Origin: Williamsia sp. 1135
GTDB taxonomy: Bacteria; Actinomycetota; Actinomycetes; Mycobacteriales; Mycobacteriaceae
Reading direction: 5' to 3'
Length of the DNA: 64,000 nucleotides
NCBI RefSeq assembly: GCF_002095395.1
Contig: NZ_MJEI01000106.1
Location: forward strand, 248,001 to 312,000
The notes beneath the pieces were generated by a model. It searched no databases, was not told the DNA's origin, and was given only the letters and a program-made list of their open reading frames with translations. A program made the translations under genes and the position numbers. Of the stretch, positions 1-9,530 are shown piece after piece (position 1 is the stretch's first letter; each line of letters starts with the position of its first letter).

Positions 1-456
1 AGGCAGAAATTGATCGAAATCGGCGAACAGTGCACGGGACATCCGGTTGGTGGCGAGTATGTCCGATCTCCTGCCGAGGATGAGAGCCGGCTGGTTTTCG
101 AGAGCATCGAGAAACTGGTAGAGCCCGGGGCGGACTCGCTGCACGGGTGCGGCACGACGTGGGGCGGACGCCGACCGGCGGCCGATCAGGTTTCCCAGAT
201 GAGCTCGACCGGCGCTGTCGAGGTCAAGCGCCCGCGCAATCGCGTCGACGACCCCCGTCGACGGAGTGATGCGCCTGCCTTGCTCCAGCCGCGTGTAATA
301 GTCGGTCGACACCCCGGCCAGCAGGGCAACCTCTTCGCGACGCAGACCTGGCACCCGACGCACCCGCCCGTCGGCGGGAAGACCCGCCCGGGACGGGTCG
401 ACCTGGCTTCTCGCCCGCCGTAGGAAATCGGCGAGTTCACGATTGACCTCACTCAC
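1..456 (-). CDS. XRE-family regulator, MmyB-like (partial, C-terminus outside window)
   Basis: Reading from a GTG at 456 gives 152 codons with no stop before the window edge. The first ~90 residues form an N-terminal helix-turn-helix: RREEVALLAGVSTDYYTRLE is the recognition segment of the actinobacterial XRE/MmyB family, followed by a GRRITPS linker. From about residue 105 the chain (GLYQFLDALENQPALI, then ILATNRMSRALF) matches the start of the MmyB-like ligand-binding domain found in these regulators. An ATG at 465 in the same frame is followed by an in-frame TGA, so GTG 456 is the likely start. The gene is divergent from a short-chain dehydrogenase at 636, an arrangement in which the regulator usually represses its neighbour; that role is inferred. 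The C-terminus is not visible. Confidence 0.85.
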   Translation of the reverse strand, partial: MSEVNRELADFLRRARSQVDPSRAGLPADGRVRRVPGLRREEVALLAGVSTDYYTRLEQGRRITPSTGVVDAIARALDLDSAGRAHLGNLIGRRSASAPRRAAPVQRVRPGLYQFLDALENQPALILGRRSDILATNRMSRALFADFDQFLP

Positions 457-635
457 CCATTCATCATGGCGCACCGGGCTCACCGCAACCTGGGTCGCGG
501 AGTCCTACGTTCCCCGATCCCAGGTCGGGCAGGGCCGGATATGCACTCCGCAGCGGCCGCGGCGGCATCAAGACTGGAATCACCGGCCGAAACGCCACAG
601 GGTTTTTCGGCACCCCACACAAGGAGTGAACAGAC

Positions 636-1487
636 ATGACTGCCGCCACCCCCACCACCTGGTTCGTCACCGGCACCTCTCGAGGTCTCGGACTGGAACT
701 GGTCAAGCAACTACTCGAACGAGGCGACAACGTCGCCGCCACGACCCGTTCGACCGACCGGCTTCGTGCCGCTCTGGATGGAGTCGACACCGACCGCCTC
801 CTGGCGCTGGCCGTGGATCTGGCGAGCGCCGACGACGTAGACGCAGCGGTGCGACAGACAACCGACCGCTTCGGCGGGCTCGACGTCGTGGTGAACAATG
901 CCGGGTACGGCTACCTCGCGGCCGTCGAAGAGACGACGGACGCCGCCGCACGCCAGATGTTCGATGTCCAGATCTTCGGGCTGTGGAATGTACTGCGGGC
1001 GGTCTTGCCGATCTTCCGTTCCCGGCAGAGCGGTCACATCATCAATGTCTCCTCGGTGCTCGGCCTGACGGCGATGCCGGGCTGGGGCCTGTACTGTGCC
1101 GGAAAGTTCGCACTCGAGGGCCTCAGCGAGTCACTGGCAGCAGAGGTTTCAGAGTTCGGGGGCAAGGTCACGATTGTCGAGCCCGGTTACTTCCGGACCG
1201 ACTTCCTGACGACCGATTCTCTGGCTCTGCCCGAATCCATCACGGCGGGCTACGAATCGATCCGCGAGATGACGCAGAACCACCTCGATCTCCACGGCGG
1301 CCAGCTCGGCGACCCCGTCAAGGGAGCCGCTGCGATCATTGCGATCGCCGGCTCGACGGGTGGCCCATTGCGCCAACTGCTCGGGTCTGATTCCTACGCC
1401 TACGCCACCGCCAAGGTCGACGCGCTGGCCGCTGACTTCGAGACAGGCAAAGAACTCACCCTCACCACCGACCATCCCCAGCCATAA
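636..1487 (+). CDS. Short-chain dehydrogenase/reductase (SDR)
   Basis: A 283-residue cytosolic NAD(P)-dependent oxidoreductase of the classical SDR family. The Rossmann cofactor motif TGTSRGLG is at residues 12-19, NNAG at 87-90, the catalytic serine near 140 (NVSSVLG) and the YxxxK pair at Tyr153/Lys157. An AAGGAG ribosome-binding site lies nine bases before the ATG. The substrate cannot be read from the sequence. The 179-bp gap to the divergent XRE regulator should hold both promoters, so the regulator probably controls this gene. A large inverted repeat follows the stop codon. Confidence 0.92.
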   Translation: MTAATPTTWFVTGTSRGLGLELVKQLLERGDNVAATTRSTDRLRAALDGVDTDRLLALAVDLASADDVDAAVRQTTDRFGGLDVVVNNAGYGYLAAVEETTDAAARQMFDVQIFGLWNVLRAVLPIFRSRQSGHIINVSSVLGLTAMPGWGLYCAGKFALEGLSESLAAEVSEFGGKVTIVEPGYFRTDFLTTDSLALPESITAGYESIREMTQNHLDLHGGQLGDPVKGAAAIIAIAGSTGGPLRQLLGSDSYAYATAKVDALAADFETGKELTLTTDHPQP

Positions 1488-1523
1488 GACTGTCCTTAAG
1501 GCCGACGCAGACGCAGGCTGACC

Positions 1524-1588
1524 CCGAAAATGGTGGGTTCCGGCGATGCCCACCTGGGCGTTTGCTCGCCGAAACCCACCACTTTCGG
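1524..1588. terminator. Large inverted repeat, probable bidirectional terminator
   Basis: Two 23-base arms (1524-1546 and 1566-1588) are complementary at 21 of 23 positions, around a 19-base loop. The element lies between the convergent SDR (ends 1487) and glpF (ends 1599). There is no long T-run, so it may act by structure alone or be a repeated extragenic palindrome. Confidence 0.6.
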
Positions 1589-1598
1589 AGGTCGGGGG

Positions 1599-2345
1599 TC
1601 AGACGTTCTTGGTCACGGCGAACAGTAATCCGGCCAGGATGCCGCCGATCACCGGACCGACGACCGGGACCCACGCGTAGTTCCACTCGCGGCTGCCCTT
1701 GCCCTTGATCGGCATCAGGGCGTAGGCGATGCGCGGGGCGAGGTCGCGGGCCGGGTTGATGGCGTACCCGGTGGGACCACCGAGGCTGTTGCCGATGCCG
1801 ATGACGACGAATGCCACACCTGCATAGCCGAGTCCGGCGTTGCCGATGTCGAGCGTGTCACCGCTCCCGGAGATCGCGGGTGACTGCAGGATCCAGAAGA
1901 CTAGGACGAAGGTTCCGATCACCTCTGTGGTGACGTTCCAGAAGTAGCGCTTCACCTGCGGCCCCGTGCAGAAGATCCCGCGCGTGTCCTCCGGATGAGG
2001 CTCAGCATCGAAGTTCTTCTTGAACGCCAGGTAGCACAGCATCGCTCCGATAAAAGCGCCGATGAACTGCGCACAGATGTAGATCGGAACCTGCGACCAT
2101 TCTGTCTTGTCGGCAACCGCCAATCCCAGCGTCACCGCTGGGTTGATATGGGCGCCGGATTTCCACGCGATCGAGGCACCGGCGAAGACGGCGAAACCCC
2201 AGCCGATGTTGATCATCAGCGGGCCGCCTTTGTGGACCGTCGATTTGAGCAACTGGTTGCCGGCGACAACGCCGGCACCCATCAGGATCAGGACTGCGGT
2301 ACCGACGATCTCCCAGAGCCAGATCTGAGCATCGGTGGGAGTCAT
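1599..2345 (-). CDS. glpF: Glycerol uptake facilitator (MIP/aquaporin family)
   Basis: A 248-residue integral membrane channel. Both NPA boxes of the major intrinsic protein family are present: HINPAVTLG (NPA at 68-70) and AINPARDLAPR (NPA at 197-199). The Asp after the second NPAR is typical of glycerol facilitators rather than strict water channels. The expected six hydrophobic segments and two half-helices are visible. Its start codon overlaps the glpD stop by four bases (ATGA), so the genes are probably translationally coupled. It is the last gene of the glpK-glpD-glpF operon and would admit glycerol by facilitated diffusion. Confidence 0.93.
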   Translation of the reverse strand: MTPTDAQIWLWEIVGTAVLILMGAGVVAGNQLLKSTVHKGGPLMINIGWGFAVFAGASIAWKSGAHINPAVTLGLAVADKTEWSQVPIYICAQFIGAFIGAMLCYLAFKKNFDAEPHPEDTRGIFCTGPQVKRYFWNVTTEVIGTFVLVFWILQSPAISGSGDTLDIGNAGLGYAGVAFVVIGIGNSLGGPTGYAINPARDLAPRIAYALMPIKGKGSREWNYAWVPVVGPVIGGILAGLLFAVTKNV

Positions 2346-4078
2346 GCCGATACGTCCGCGACGTCCGCCGATCCACGAACGCCGGGTGCACCCATCCGAG
2401 CCGCATCCGCGGTCCGGTCATCGGGCTGTCGCTGGGACTCGATCTCGGCATCGACACGGGCGCAGTAGTTCTCGATCTCGCGCTGGCGCTGCGCGTCGTC
2501 CCATCCGAGGGTGCCGGCAACGATGTCCGCGACCTCGACTGCGGCGCTCTTGCCACGGTCGGCAGTCTCGATGGAGACACGGGTGCGCCGCGCGAGGATG
2601 TCGACGAGGTGCAGGGCGCCCTCGTGCGTGACCGCATAGCGGATCTCTGCGCCGAGATATCGGTTGTCGCTGGTGGCCAACGGCTTTCCCAACTTCGTTT
2701 CGGAGGCAATGATCACGAAGATCTCGCTGATCGCGCTGCCGTAGCGACGCAGCAGATGCTCGATCGTCTTCACCGGCAGGCGGTGCTCGTTGGCCAAGCG
2801 CACACGTGCCTCCCAAAGGTCATCGAAGCCATCTGCGCCGACGAGCGGGACGCTTGCCGTGCGTGAGGGTTCCACGCCGCGCACACCCTCGACCGCAGCG
2901 TCGATGGCGTCTTCCGCCATCACCCGATAGGTGGTGTACTTGCCGCCGGCGATCACGGTCAGACCTGGTGCGGCCGAGACGACGGCGTGTTCGCGGGACA
3001 GCTTGCTGGTCTGATCTGACTCGCCGGCCAGGAGCGGGCGCAGCCCGGCATAGACGCCGACGATGTCATCGCGCACAAGGGGTTTCTCCAGCATGACGTT
3101 GACCTCGGCAAGGATGTAGTCGAGGTCGGCGCTACTCGCGGCCGGATGGGCGAGATCGAGATTCCACTCGGTGTCGGTCGTACCGATGATCCAGAAGTCC
3201 TCGCTCCACGGGCACGGGATCACGAAGAGCAGGCTCTTCTCGGTCTCGGTGATGAGTCCGACGGCGGAGTCGATGCGATCGCGGGGGACCACGATGTGGA
3301 CGCCTTTGGATGCCTTGACGCGCATCTTGCCCTTCTCGCCGAGCATCTCCTGCAGCTCGTCGGTCCACACACCCGCGGCGTTGACGACGTGCTTGGCGCG
3401 GACGTCCACGTGCTCTCCGGATTCCAGGTCTTCAATCCGCGCGCCGACGACGCGGTCGCCTTCGCGGAGGTAGCGGGAGACGCGTGCGCTCGAGGCGCAC
3501 AGTGCTCCGTAGCTCGCGGCGGTCCGGGCGAGCATCATCGTGTGCCGGGCATCGTCGACCTGTCCCTCGTAGAACAGGACGCCACCGCGGATCTTGCCAC
3601 GCTTGGCGCCGGGAAAGATGTCGAAGGTCCGGCGCTTGCCGATGTGCCGAAGGTGATGGGGAACGCCGCGTCCCGCACCCAGCAGGTCATAGAAGCCGAT
3701 ACCCGCACCGGCGTAGGCGCGGTCGTAGGCAGGCGTGACGAGGGGGAAGATGAACTCCACGGGCCGCACCAGATGCGGGGCGATGGTGTTCATCATCAAC
3801 TTCCGCTCTCGCAGCGCCTCGAAGACGAGCGAGAAGTTCAGTTGTTTCAGGTAGCGCAGTCCGCCGTGGAACAGCTTCGACGACCGGCTCGATGTACCGG
3901 CCGCGTAGTCGATGGCTTCCACCATGCCGACGCGCAGCCCACGGGTGGCGGCGTCGAGGGCGGCTCCGGCGCCCACCACACCAGCGCCGATGACCAGCAC
4001 GTCGAGCTCGCCTTCGGTCATGGATTCCAGCGCGGCGCGCCGTGATTCGGGGCTGATCGCGAGTGGTTGCAATGTCAT
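2342..4078 (-). CDS. glpD: Glycerol-3-phosphate dehydrogenase, FAD-dependent
   Basis: A 578-residue membrane-associated flavoenzyme oxidising sn-glycerol 3-phosphate to dihydroxyacetone phosphate and passing electrons to the quinone pool. The FAD-binding GAGVVGAG begins at residue 31; the family segment [15 protein letters not shown] follows near residue 70, then the DAO-type fold and the C-terminal DAO_C domain. The ATG at 4078 was chosen because the open frame upstream does not resemble the family and the MTLQPLA start gives the normal length. It lies 49 bp after the glpK stop and overlaps glpF. Regulation by the divergent IclR protein is inferred. Confidence 0.94.
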   Translation of the reverse strand: MTLQPLAISPESRRAALESMTEGELDVLVIGAGVVGAGAALDAATRGLRVGMVEAIDYAAGTSSRSSKLFHGGLRYLKQLNFSLVFEALRERKLMMNTIAPHLVRPVEFIFPLVTPAYDRAYAGAGIGFYDLLGAGRGVPHHLRHIGKRRTFDIFPGAKRGKIRGGVLFYEGQVDDARHTMMLARTAASYGALCASSARVSRYLREGDRVVGARIEDLESGEHVDVRAKHVVNAAGVWTDELQEMLGEKGKMRVKASKGVHIVVPRDRIDSAVGLITETEKSLLFVIPCPWSEDFWIIGTTDTEWNLDLAHPAASSADLDYILAEVNVMLEKPLVRDDIVGVYAGLRPLLAGESDQTSKLSREHAVVSAAPGLTVIAGGKYTTYRVMAEDAIDAAVEGVRGVEPSRTASVPLVGADGFDDLWEARVRLANEHRLPVKTIEHLLRRYGSAISEIFVIIASETKLGKPLATSDNRYLGAEIRYAVTHEGALHLVDILARRTRVSIETADRGKSAAVEVADIVAGTLGWDDAQRQREIENYCARVDAEIESQRQPDDRTADAARMGAPGVRGSADVADVSA

Positions 4079-4127
4079 GAGGTTCTCCTCGAGTTCGAAA
4101 GGGATGGAACGAGTTCGGGGCGGCCGG

Positions 4128-5640
4128 TCACACGTCGACCCAGTCGAGGGTGCGGGTGACGGCTTTCTGCCAGAGTCCGTACTTCTCGGCCCGCACTTCT
4201 TCGGACCACTCGGGCTCCCACCGGCGGTCTTCTTTCCAGTGGGTTTCCAGCTCCTCGGTCGACTCCCAGAACCCGATGGAGAGCCCGGCCGCGTAGGCAG
4301 CGCCCAGTGCCGTGGTCTCGGCAACGACCGGCCTGCTGACCGGGATGCCCAGGACGTCGGACTGGATCTGCATGCACAGTGAGTTGGCGGTGACCCCACC
4401 GTCGACGCGTAAGACCTCCAGCTTCACTCCGGAGTCTTTCTCCATCGCATCGGCGACGTCGCGGCTCTGGTAGCAGATAGACTCCAGCGTCGCCCGCGCG
4501 ATGTGAGCGTTGTTGTTGAAGCGGGACAAGCCGACAATCTCCGCGGGCGTCGGACCGCCAGTACGGGGCGAACAGGCCGGAGAACGCCGGGACGAAATAG
4601 ACTCCGCCGTTGTCTGAGACCTCTTTCGCCAGTGACTCGCTCTGGGCCGCACCGGAGATGATGCCGAGCTGATCGCGCAGCCACTGCACCGCCGACCCGG
4701 TCACGGCGATCGAGCCTTCGAGCGCGTAGACCGAGGCCTGCGAACCGAATTGGTAGCAGACGGTGGTGAGCAGGCCGTTGTCCGAGCGGACCAGTTTCTC
4801 TCCGGTGTTGAGCAGCAGGAAGTTTCCGGTTCCGTAGGTGTTCTTGGCCTGCCCGGCCGAGAAGCAGACCTGGCCGACCATCGCAGCCTGCTGGTCGCCG
4901 AGCGCACTCGCGATCGGTACCTCCCCGGCGAGCGGGCCGGTCGTGGTGGTGTGACCGTAGGGTTCGGTGGGCGACGACGGCGCGATCGTCGGGAGCATCT
5001 GCCTGGGGATCCCGAACAGTGCGATGAGCTCGTCGTCCCAGTCCAGGGTCTCGAGATTCATGAGCATGGTGCGACTGGCGTTGGTGACGTCGGTGACGTG
5101 CACACCACCGCTGACGCCGCCGGTCAGATTCCAGATCACCCAGGTGTCGATGGTGCCGAACAGGGCATCACCGTTTTCGGCGTCCGCACGTACGCCGTCG
5201 ACGTTCTCCAGGATCCACTGCGCCTTTCCGGCCGCGAAGTAGGTGGCGGGCGGGATGCCTGCCTTGGTGCGGATGGTCTCGCCGTCCCCGGAGCGTTCGA
5301 GCGCTGACGCGATCTTGTCGGTGCGGGTGTCCTGCCAGACGATCGCGTTGTAATAGGGCCGGCCGGTGTGCTTGTTCCAGACCACGGTGGTCTCACGCTG
5401 GTTGGTGATCCCGAGCGCTGCGAGGTCGCCGGCCTTTAGGTTCTTCTTGCGGAGGCCGTTCTGCAGCACCGACGATGTGCGCTCCCAGATCTCGATCGGA
5501 TCGTGTTCCACCCAGCCTGCCTGCGGCATGATCTGCTCGTGTTCGAGCTGGTGGCGGGCTACCTCGTTGCCCGCGTGGTCGAAGATCATGAACCGGGTGC
5601 TGGTGGTTCCCTGATCGATGGCACCGATGTATTGCGTCAT
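4128..5640 (-). pseudogene. glpK: Glycerol kinase with a frameshift (first copy)
   Basis: FGGY-family glycerol kinase, first gene of the glp operon. The N-terminal part ([20 protein letters not shown], then [19 protein letters not shown]) reads in one frame as far as [11 protein letters not shown]. The rest ([19 protein letters not shown], then [13 protein letters not shown] to DWVDV) is in another frame. The break is at about 4535-4540, inside the conserved ARG-x-IVGL segment, where two bases appear missing (or one is extra). The span is 1513 bp; adding two bases gives 504 residues, the normal length. No other damage is visible, so this is either a recent mutation or a base-calling error. 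ATP-dependent phosphorylation of glycerol is the role of an intact copy. Confidence 0.88.
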
Positions 5641-5731
5641 GTATCCCTGCTTCGTCGAAGGGTCCTGAAGGGTGATGCGTATCTCATCCGACTTCCACGT
5701 TATGCAGGCAGCCAACCGCTGAGGAGGGCGC

Positions 5732-5752
5732 GCGTTCGACAATGTCGAACGC
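5732..5752. promoter_or_regulatory. Perfect palindrome, probable IclR operator
   Basis: CGTTCGACAATGTCGAACG, extended by one more base pair on each side, gives 10-bp perfect arms around one central base. It lies in the 142-bp gap between the divergent glpK and IclR genes, 31 bp before the IclR start. IclR-family regulators of glycerol genes (GylR in Streptomyces) bind palindromes in such gaps; assignment to this regulator is inference. Confidence 0.65.
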
Positions 5753-5782
5753 CTCGGTCGCAGTTCGAGTAGCGTCCGAAGA

Positions 5783-6556
5783 GTGCCAGGTCTGATCCAG
5801 TCGGTGGAGCGCGCGACCGCGGTGCTGCATCTGCTCGCGACCAGGTCCGAGCCGGTGGGTCTGACAGAGATCGCCTCAACCCTCGGCCTCGCCAAGACGA
5901 CGGCGCACGGACTGGTCCGCACCCTGGTCGCGGTCGGCGCCGTCGAACAGACGCCGGACACCGCCGGGTACTGGCTCGCCGACGACCCGTTCGGGGCGCG
6001 AAAGAACCGCTGGGATCTCAACGAGGTCCGGGCCCGGGCGATGAACTGGACCGACGCTCTCGCGGCCAGGACCGCGTTGGCGACGCAGATCAGCGTGCTC
6101 CAAGGCAAGCAGGCGCGGATCGTGCACGACGTACTGTCGGCGAGCGGCGTGGGTCTCCCGTCGCTGCGTACCGGTCAGATCGTGCCCGCGCATGCGAGCG
6201 CTCTGGGCCGGATCCACCTCGCCTTCGATGTACGTCTCGCCCGGGAGCTCGTCGCGGGCGGACTCGATCGTCACACGCACCGCACGATCACCGACGGCGC
6301 CGAACTGGCTCACGAACTCGCCGAGGTCCGGGACAGGGGATGGGCGTGCGGCTGTGGTGATCTGGATCCGGAGGTGGCAACGATTGCCGCGCCCGTTCGC
6401 GACCAGGGCGGGGTCGTGATGGCCGCGGTCGGTGTTTCGGGCGCCATCGACGAGCTGTGTGGACGGGGCGGCGCACCGCGTGCACCTCTGTTGGACAACA
6501 TCATCGGATCAGCGCGTTCGATCTCCCGTGCCATGGGTCATGGGCAGCTGCCATGA
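5783..6556 (+). CDS. IclR-family transcriptional regulator, GylR-like
   Basis: A 257-residue cytosolic DNA-binding protein. The N-terminal winged helix-turn-helix is clear ([20 protein letters not shown], then [20 protein letters not shown]). The C-terminal half has the IclR effector-binding fold with family segments such as ALGRIHLAF and [23 protein letters not shown]. The frame starts with GTG at 5783. It is divergent from glpK-glpD-glpF and followed by a second glycerol kinase overlapping its stop by four bases (ATGA), so glycerol or glycerol 3-phosphate is the likely effector. It probably controls both transcription units and itself through the palindrome at 5732-5752. Confidence 0.88.
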   Translation: MPGLIQSVERATAVLHLLATRSEPVGLTEIASTLGLAKTTAHGLVRTLVAVGAVEQTPDTAGYWLADDPFGARKNRWDLNEVRARAMNWTDALAARTALATQISVLQGKQARIVHDVLSASGVGLPSLRTGQIVPAHASALGRIHLAFDVRLARELVAGGLDRHTHRTITDGAELAHELAEVRDRGWACGCGDLDPEVATIAAPVRDQGGVVMAAVGVSGAIDELCGRGGAPRAPLLDNIIGSARSISRAMGHGQLP

Positions 6557-8071
6557 CCACGAGGTACGTCGCGGCGATCGATCAGGGAACGAGTTCGACG
6601 CGCTGCATCATCTACGACCGCGGCGGCGTCATGGTGTCGATGGCCCAGCGCAAGCACACACAGCATTTTCCCGAGCCCGGCTGGGTTGAACACGACGCGC
6701 TCGAGATCTGGAATCTGGTGGAGCGGTTGATCCCGGAGGCCCTGCATTCGGGCGGTATCGACGCGAGTCAGCTGGTGGGGTTGGGTATCACCAATCAGCG
6801 TGAGACCACGGTGATCTGGGACCGAAACACCGGCATCCCGCTGCATCGGGCGATTGTGTGGCAGGACACCCGGACCACCGAGATGGTGGAGTCGCTGCGG
6901 GCGCAGGGGATCGGGGCCGACGTCGAGCATCGGACCGGGGCTCCGCTCTCCAACTATTTCAGCGCGCCGCGTCTGAGCTGGCTTCTCGACGCATGCCCGG
7001 GATCTCGCGCAGCGGCCGCGGAGGGCACCGTCCTCTTCGGGACGATGGACAGCTGGCTCGTGTGGAACCTCACCGGCGGTGTGGACGGAGGACTCCACAT
7101 CACCGATCCCACCAACGCGAGCCGCACCATGCTCATGAACATTGAGACTGCGCAGTGGGATCCGCGCCTGCTCGAGATCTTCGACATTCCCGCGGAGATC
7201 CTGCCCGAGATAAGGCCGTCGTTGAGCAAAGGTGGGGGCAACGGTGTCCCCGGTCCCCGGGATTCCGATCAGCGCGATGATCGGAGATCAGCAAGCTGCG
7301 CTGGTGGGACAGACGGCGCTGAGGGCCGGTGAGTCCAAATACACGCTCGGCACCGGAGGGTTCCTGCTCTTCAACACCGGTACGACTCTGGTCCGCTCCA
7401 GACACGGTCTGATCACCACGGTGGCCTTTCAGATGGACGGCCAACCGATCCGCTACGCGCTGGAGGGATCGAATCCCACGGCCGGTGCACTGGTCGAGTG
7501 GATCAGGGAGAACCTCGGCATCATCGGCACCCCGGCCGAGATCGAGACTCTCGCGTCGACGGTCGATGACAACGGCGGCTGCTACATCGTCCCGGCCTTC
7601 TCGGGACTGCATGCGCCGCACTGGGTGTCCGCGAGCCGGGGGCTGATCGTGGGTCTGACGTCGTACATCACCCGGGGACATCTGGCGCGGGCAGCGCTCG
7701 AGACCAACGCTTTTGCCGCCCGGTCCATGGTTGCAGCACTCAACGACGACCTGGCCGCCGCGGGTGTGGAGATGTCGTTGACCGAACTCGTGGTCGACGG
7801 CGGCATGACGGCCAACAACACCCTGATGCAGACCATCGCCGACATCTGCGATGTGACGGTAAAACGTCCGCAGATGGCCGAGGCCGTCGCGCTCGGGGCC
7901 GCCTACGCCGCCGGTTTCAGTGTGGGTCTGTGGACCGATGAGCAACAGCTTCGCCGCAATTGGCACACCGGCGCGGTCTGGCAGCCGGGCATCGATCCCG
8001 CCGATCGCGAACGCCGGGTCGCGAATTGGTCCATGGCCGTCGAGCTGGCGTCGCAGTGGGACCCGGCCTGA
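6553..8071 (+). pseudogene. Glycerol kinase with a frameshift (second copy)
   Basis: A second FGGY-family kinase, distinct in sequence from the minus-strand copy. The first frame runs from [20 protein letters not shown] through LPEIRPSLSK. The second resumes at VGATVSPVPGIPISAMIGDQ and continues with QQAALVGQTALRAGESKYTL to the end. The switch is at about 7231, beside the run GGTGGGGG, where one extra base (or two missing) accounts for it. The span of 1519 bp minus one gives 505 residues, normal for the family. It overlaps the IclR stop, implying co-transcription. It could be a glycerol kinase paralogue or a kinase for a related polyol. Confidence 0.85.
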
Positions 8072-8100
8072 GCGGGGGACGAGCGTAGAAGGGTGGACAG

Positions 8101-9525
8101 ATGACGAACGCAGTGGTCGTGGGTAGCGGGCCCAATGGGCTTTCGGCAGCAGTGACCCTGGCGGCCGCCGGCGTGCGGGTCCGGGTCCTCGAGGCGGCTC
8201 CGCTCATCGGTGGTGGCGCCCGCAGCGGCGACTACACCGGCACCGGCGTCCTGCACGACGAGTGCTCGTTCGCGCACCCGCTTGCCCTCGACAATGCCTT
8301 CGCGCGCAGCGTCGATCTCAACCGCTACGGGTTGAGGTGGAGATCGGCCGACATCGAGTATTCACATCCTCTCGACGGCGGAGGCGGGGTCGGGGCGTAT
8401 CGCTCGGCATCGCGCACCGCCGATGAGCTGGGCGCCGCCGGGCCTGCGTGGAACCGGGTGTTCGGCGCGGTGTCGGATCGATTCGCGGACATCAGCACCG
8501 ACTTCACCAAGCCGATCCTGCATGTTCCCGCTCACCCGATCAAACTGGCCCGGTTCGGTGCATTCGCCGCCATGCCGGCAGCTGTTCTGGCCCGGCTGTT
8601 TCCCACCGAGGAAGCCCGAGCACTCTTCGGCGGTGTTGTCGCCCATGCGTTTCGACCGTTCGGAACAGTGGGGTCTGCGGCCATCGGAGTGGCGCTCGGT
8701 TCCGCCGCGCACACCTATGGCTGGGCAGTGGCAGAAGGAGGATCGGGAGCCATCTCCACAGCGATGGCGGCAGCGCTGGTCGACCTGGGCGGAAGTATCG
8801 AGACCGGTGTGCAGGTGCGGTCGCTGGCGGACCTCGATTCGCCGGATATCGTCATGCTCGACACCGCACCCGGCGCTGCCGCCGATATCGCGGGTGCTGC
8901 CATGCCGAGTCGAATCAGCCGGGCGTACCGCCGCTTTCGGCACGGACCGGCGGCCTTTCAGATCTCATACGCGGTGCGCGAGGGCATTCCGTGGGCCGAC
9001 GCCGCGTCGCGATCGGCAGGCACCGTGCACGTCGGCGGCAGTTTCGACGACATCGCCGCCGCCGAGCGCGACGTTCACCGTGGGGTCATGCCGAGTCGGC
9101 CATTCGTGCTGGTCGGCCAGCAGTATCTCGCCGATCCAGGGAGATCCAACGGGGATGTCCATCCGATCGACCTGTACGCACACGTGCCGTCGGGGTGGAC
9201 GGGTGACGCCACCGCGGCGATCGAAGCCCAGATCGAGCGTTTCGCACCAGGTTTCGGTAGCCGTGTCGTTGCGAAACGTGTCCGTTCAGTCGCACGCATC
9301 GAGGCGGACAATCAGAACTTTGTCGGCGGTGACGTGGTGACAGGGGCGAATACACCGTGGCGGCTGGTCTTTCGGCCGCGCCTGGCCCTCGACCCTTACT
9401 TCACGGGTATCGATGGCGTGTACCTCTGTTCGGCTGCCACCCCGCCAGGAGCGGGGGCTCACGGACTGTGTGGATTCAACGCCGCGACGTCGGCGCTGAA
9501 GGCGCGGGCGAACCTCGACGCATGA
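8101..9525 (+). CDS. FAD-dependent oxidoreductase, phytoene-desaturase-like
   Basis: A 474-residue flavoprotein. The dinucleotide-binding motif VVGSGPNGLSAAVTLAAAG occupies residues 5-23 and is followed by the acidic strand end VLEA. The C-terminal segment (GVYLCSAATPPGAGAHGLCG) is typical of the CrtI-like NAD(P)/FAD oxidoreductase family. No carotenoid genes are nearby, so carotenoid synthesis should not be assumed; many actinobacterial members have unknown substrates. It starts 29 bp after the second glycerol kinase with a GAAGGG ribosome-binding site, so it may be the last gene of that unit. It converges on the phosphotransferase gene with a gap of only 5 bp. Confidence 0.85.
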   Translation: MTNAVVVGSGPNGLSAAVTLAAAGVRVRVLEAAPLIGGGARSGDYTGTGVLHDECSFAHPLALDNAFARSVDLNRYGLRWRSADIEYSHPLDGGGGVGAYRSASRTADELGAAGPAWNRVFGAVSDRFADISTDFTKPILHVPAHPIKLARFGAFAAMPAAVLARLFPTEEARALFGGVVAHAFRPFGTVGSAAIGVALGSAAHTYGWAVAEGGSGAISTAMAAALVDLGGSIETGVQVRSLADLDSPDIVMLDTAPGAAADIAGAAMPSRISRAYRRFRHGPAAFQISYAVREGIPWADAASRSAGTVHVGGSFDDIAAAERDVHRGVMPSRPFVLVGQQYLADPGRSNGDVHPIDLYAHVPSGWTGDATAAIEAQIERFAPGFGSRVVAKRVRSVARIEADNQNFVGGDVVTGANTPWRLVFRPRLALDPYFTGIDGVYLCSAATPPGAGAHGLCGFNAATSALKARANLDA

Positions 9526-9530
9526 CCTGA

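Noticed and set aside
4535-4545. Programmed ribosomal frameshifting in glpK
   Set aside because: No slippery heptamer or stimulatory structure is apparent, and glycerol kinases are not known to use it; mutation or sequencing error is simpler.
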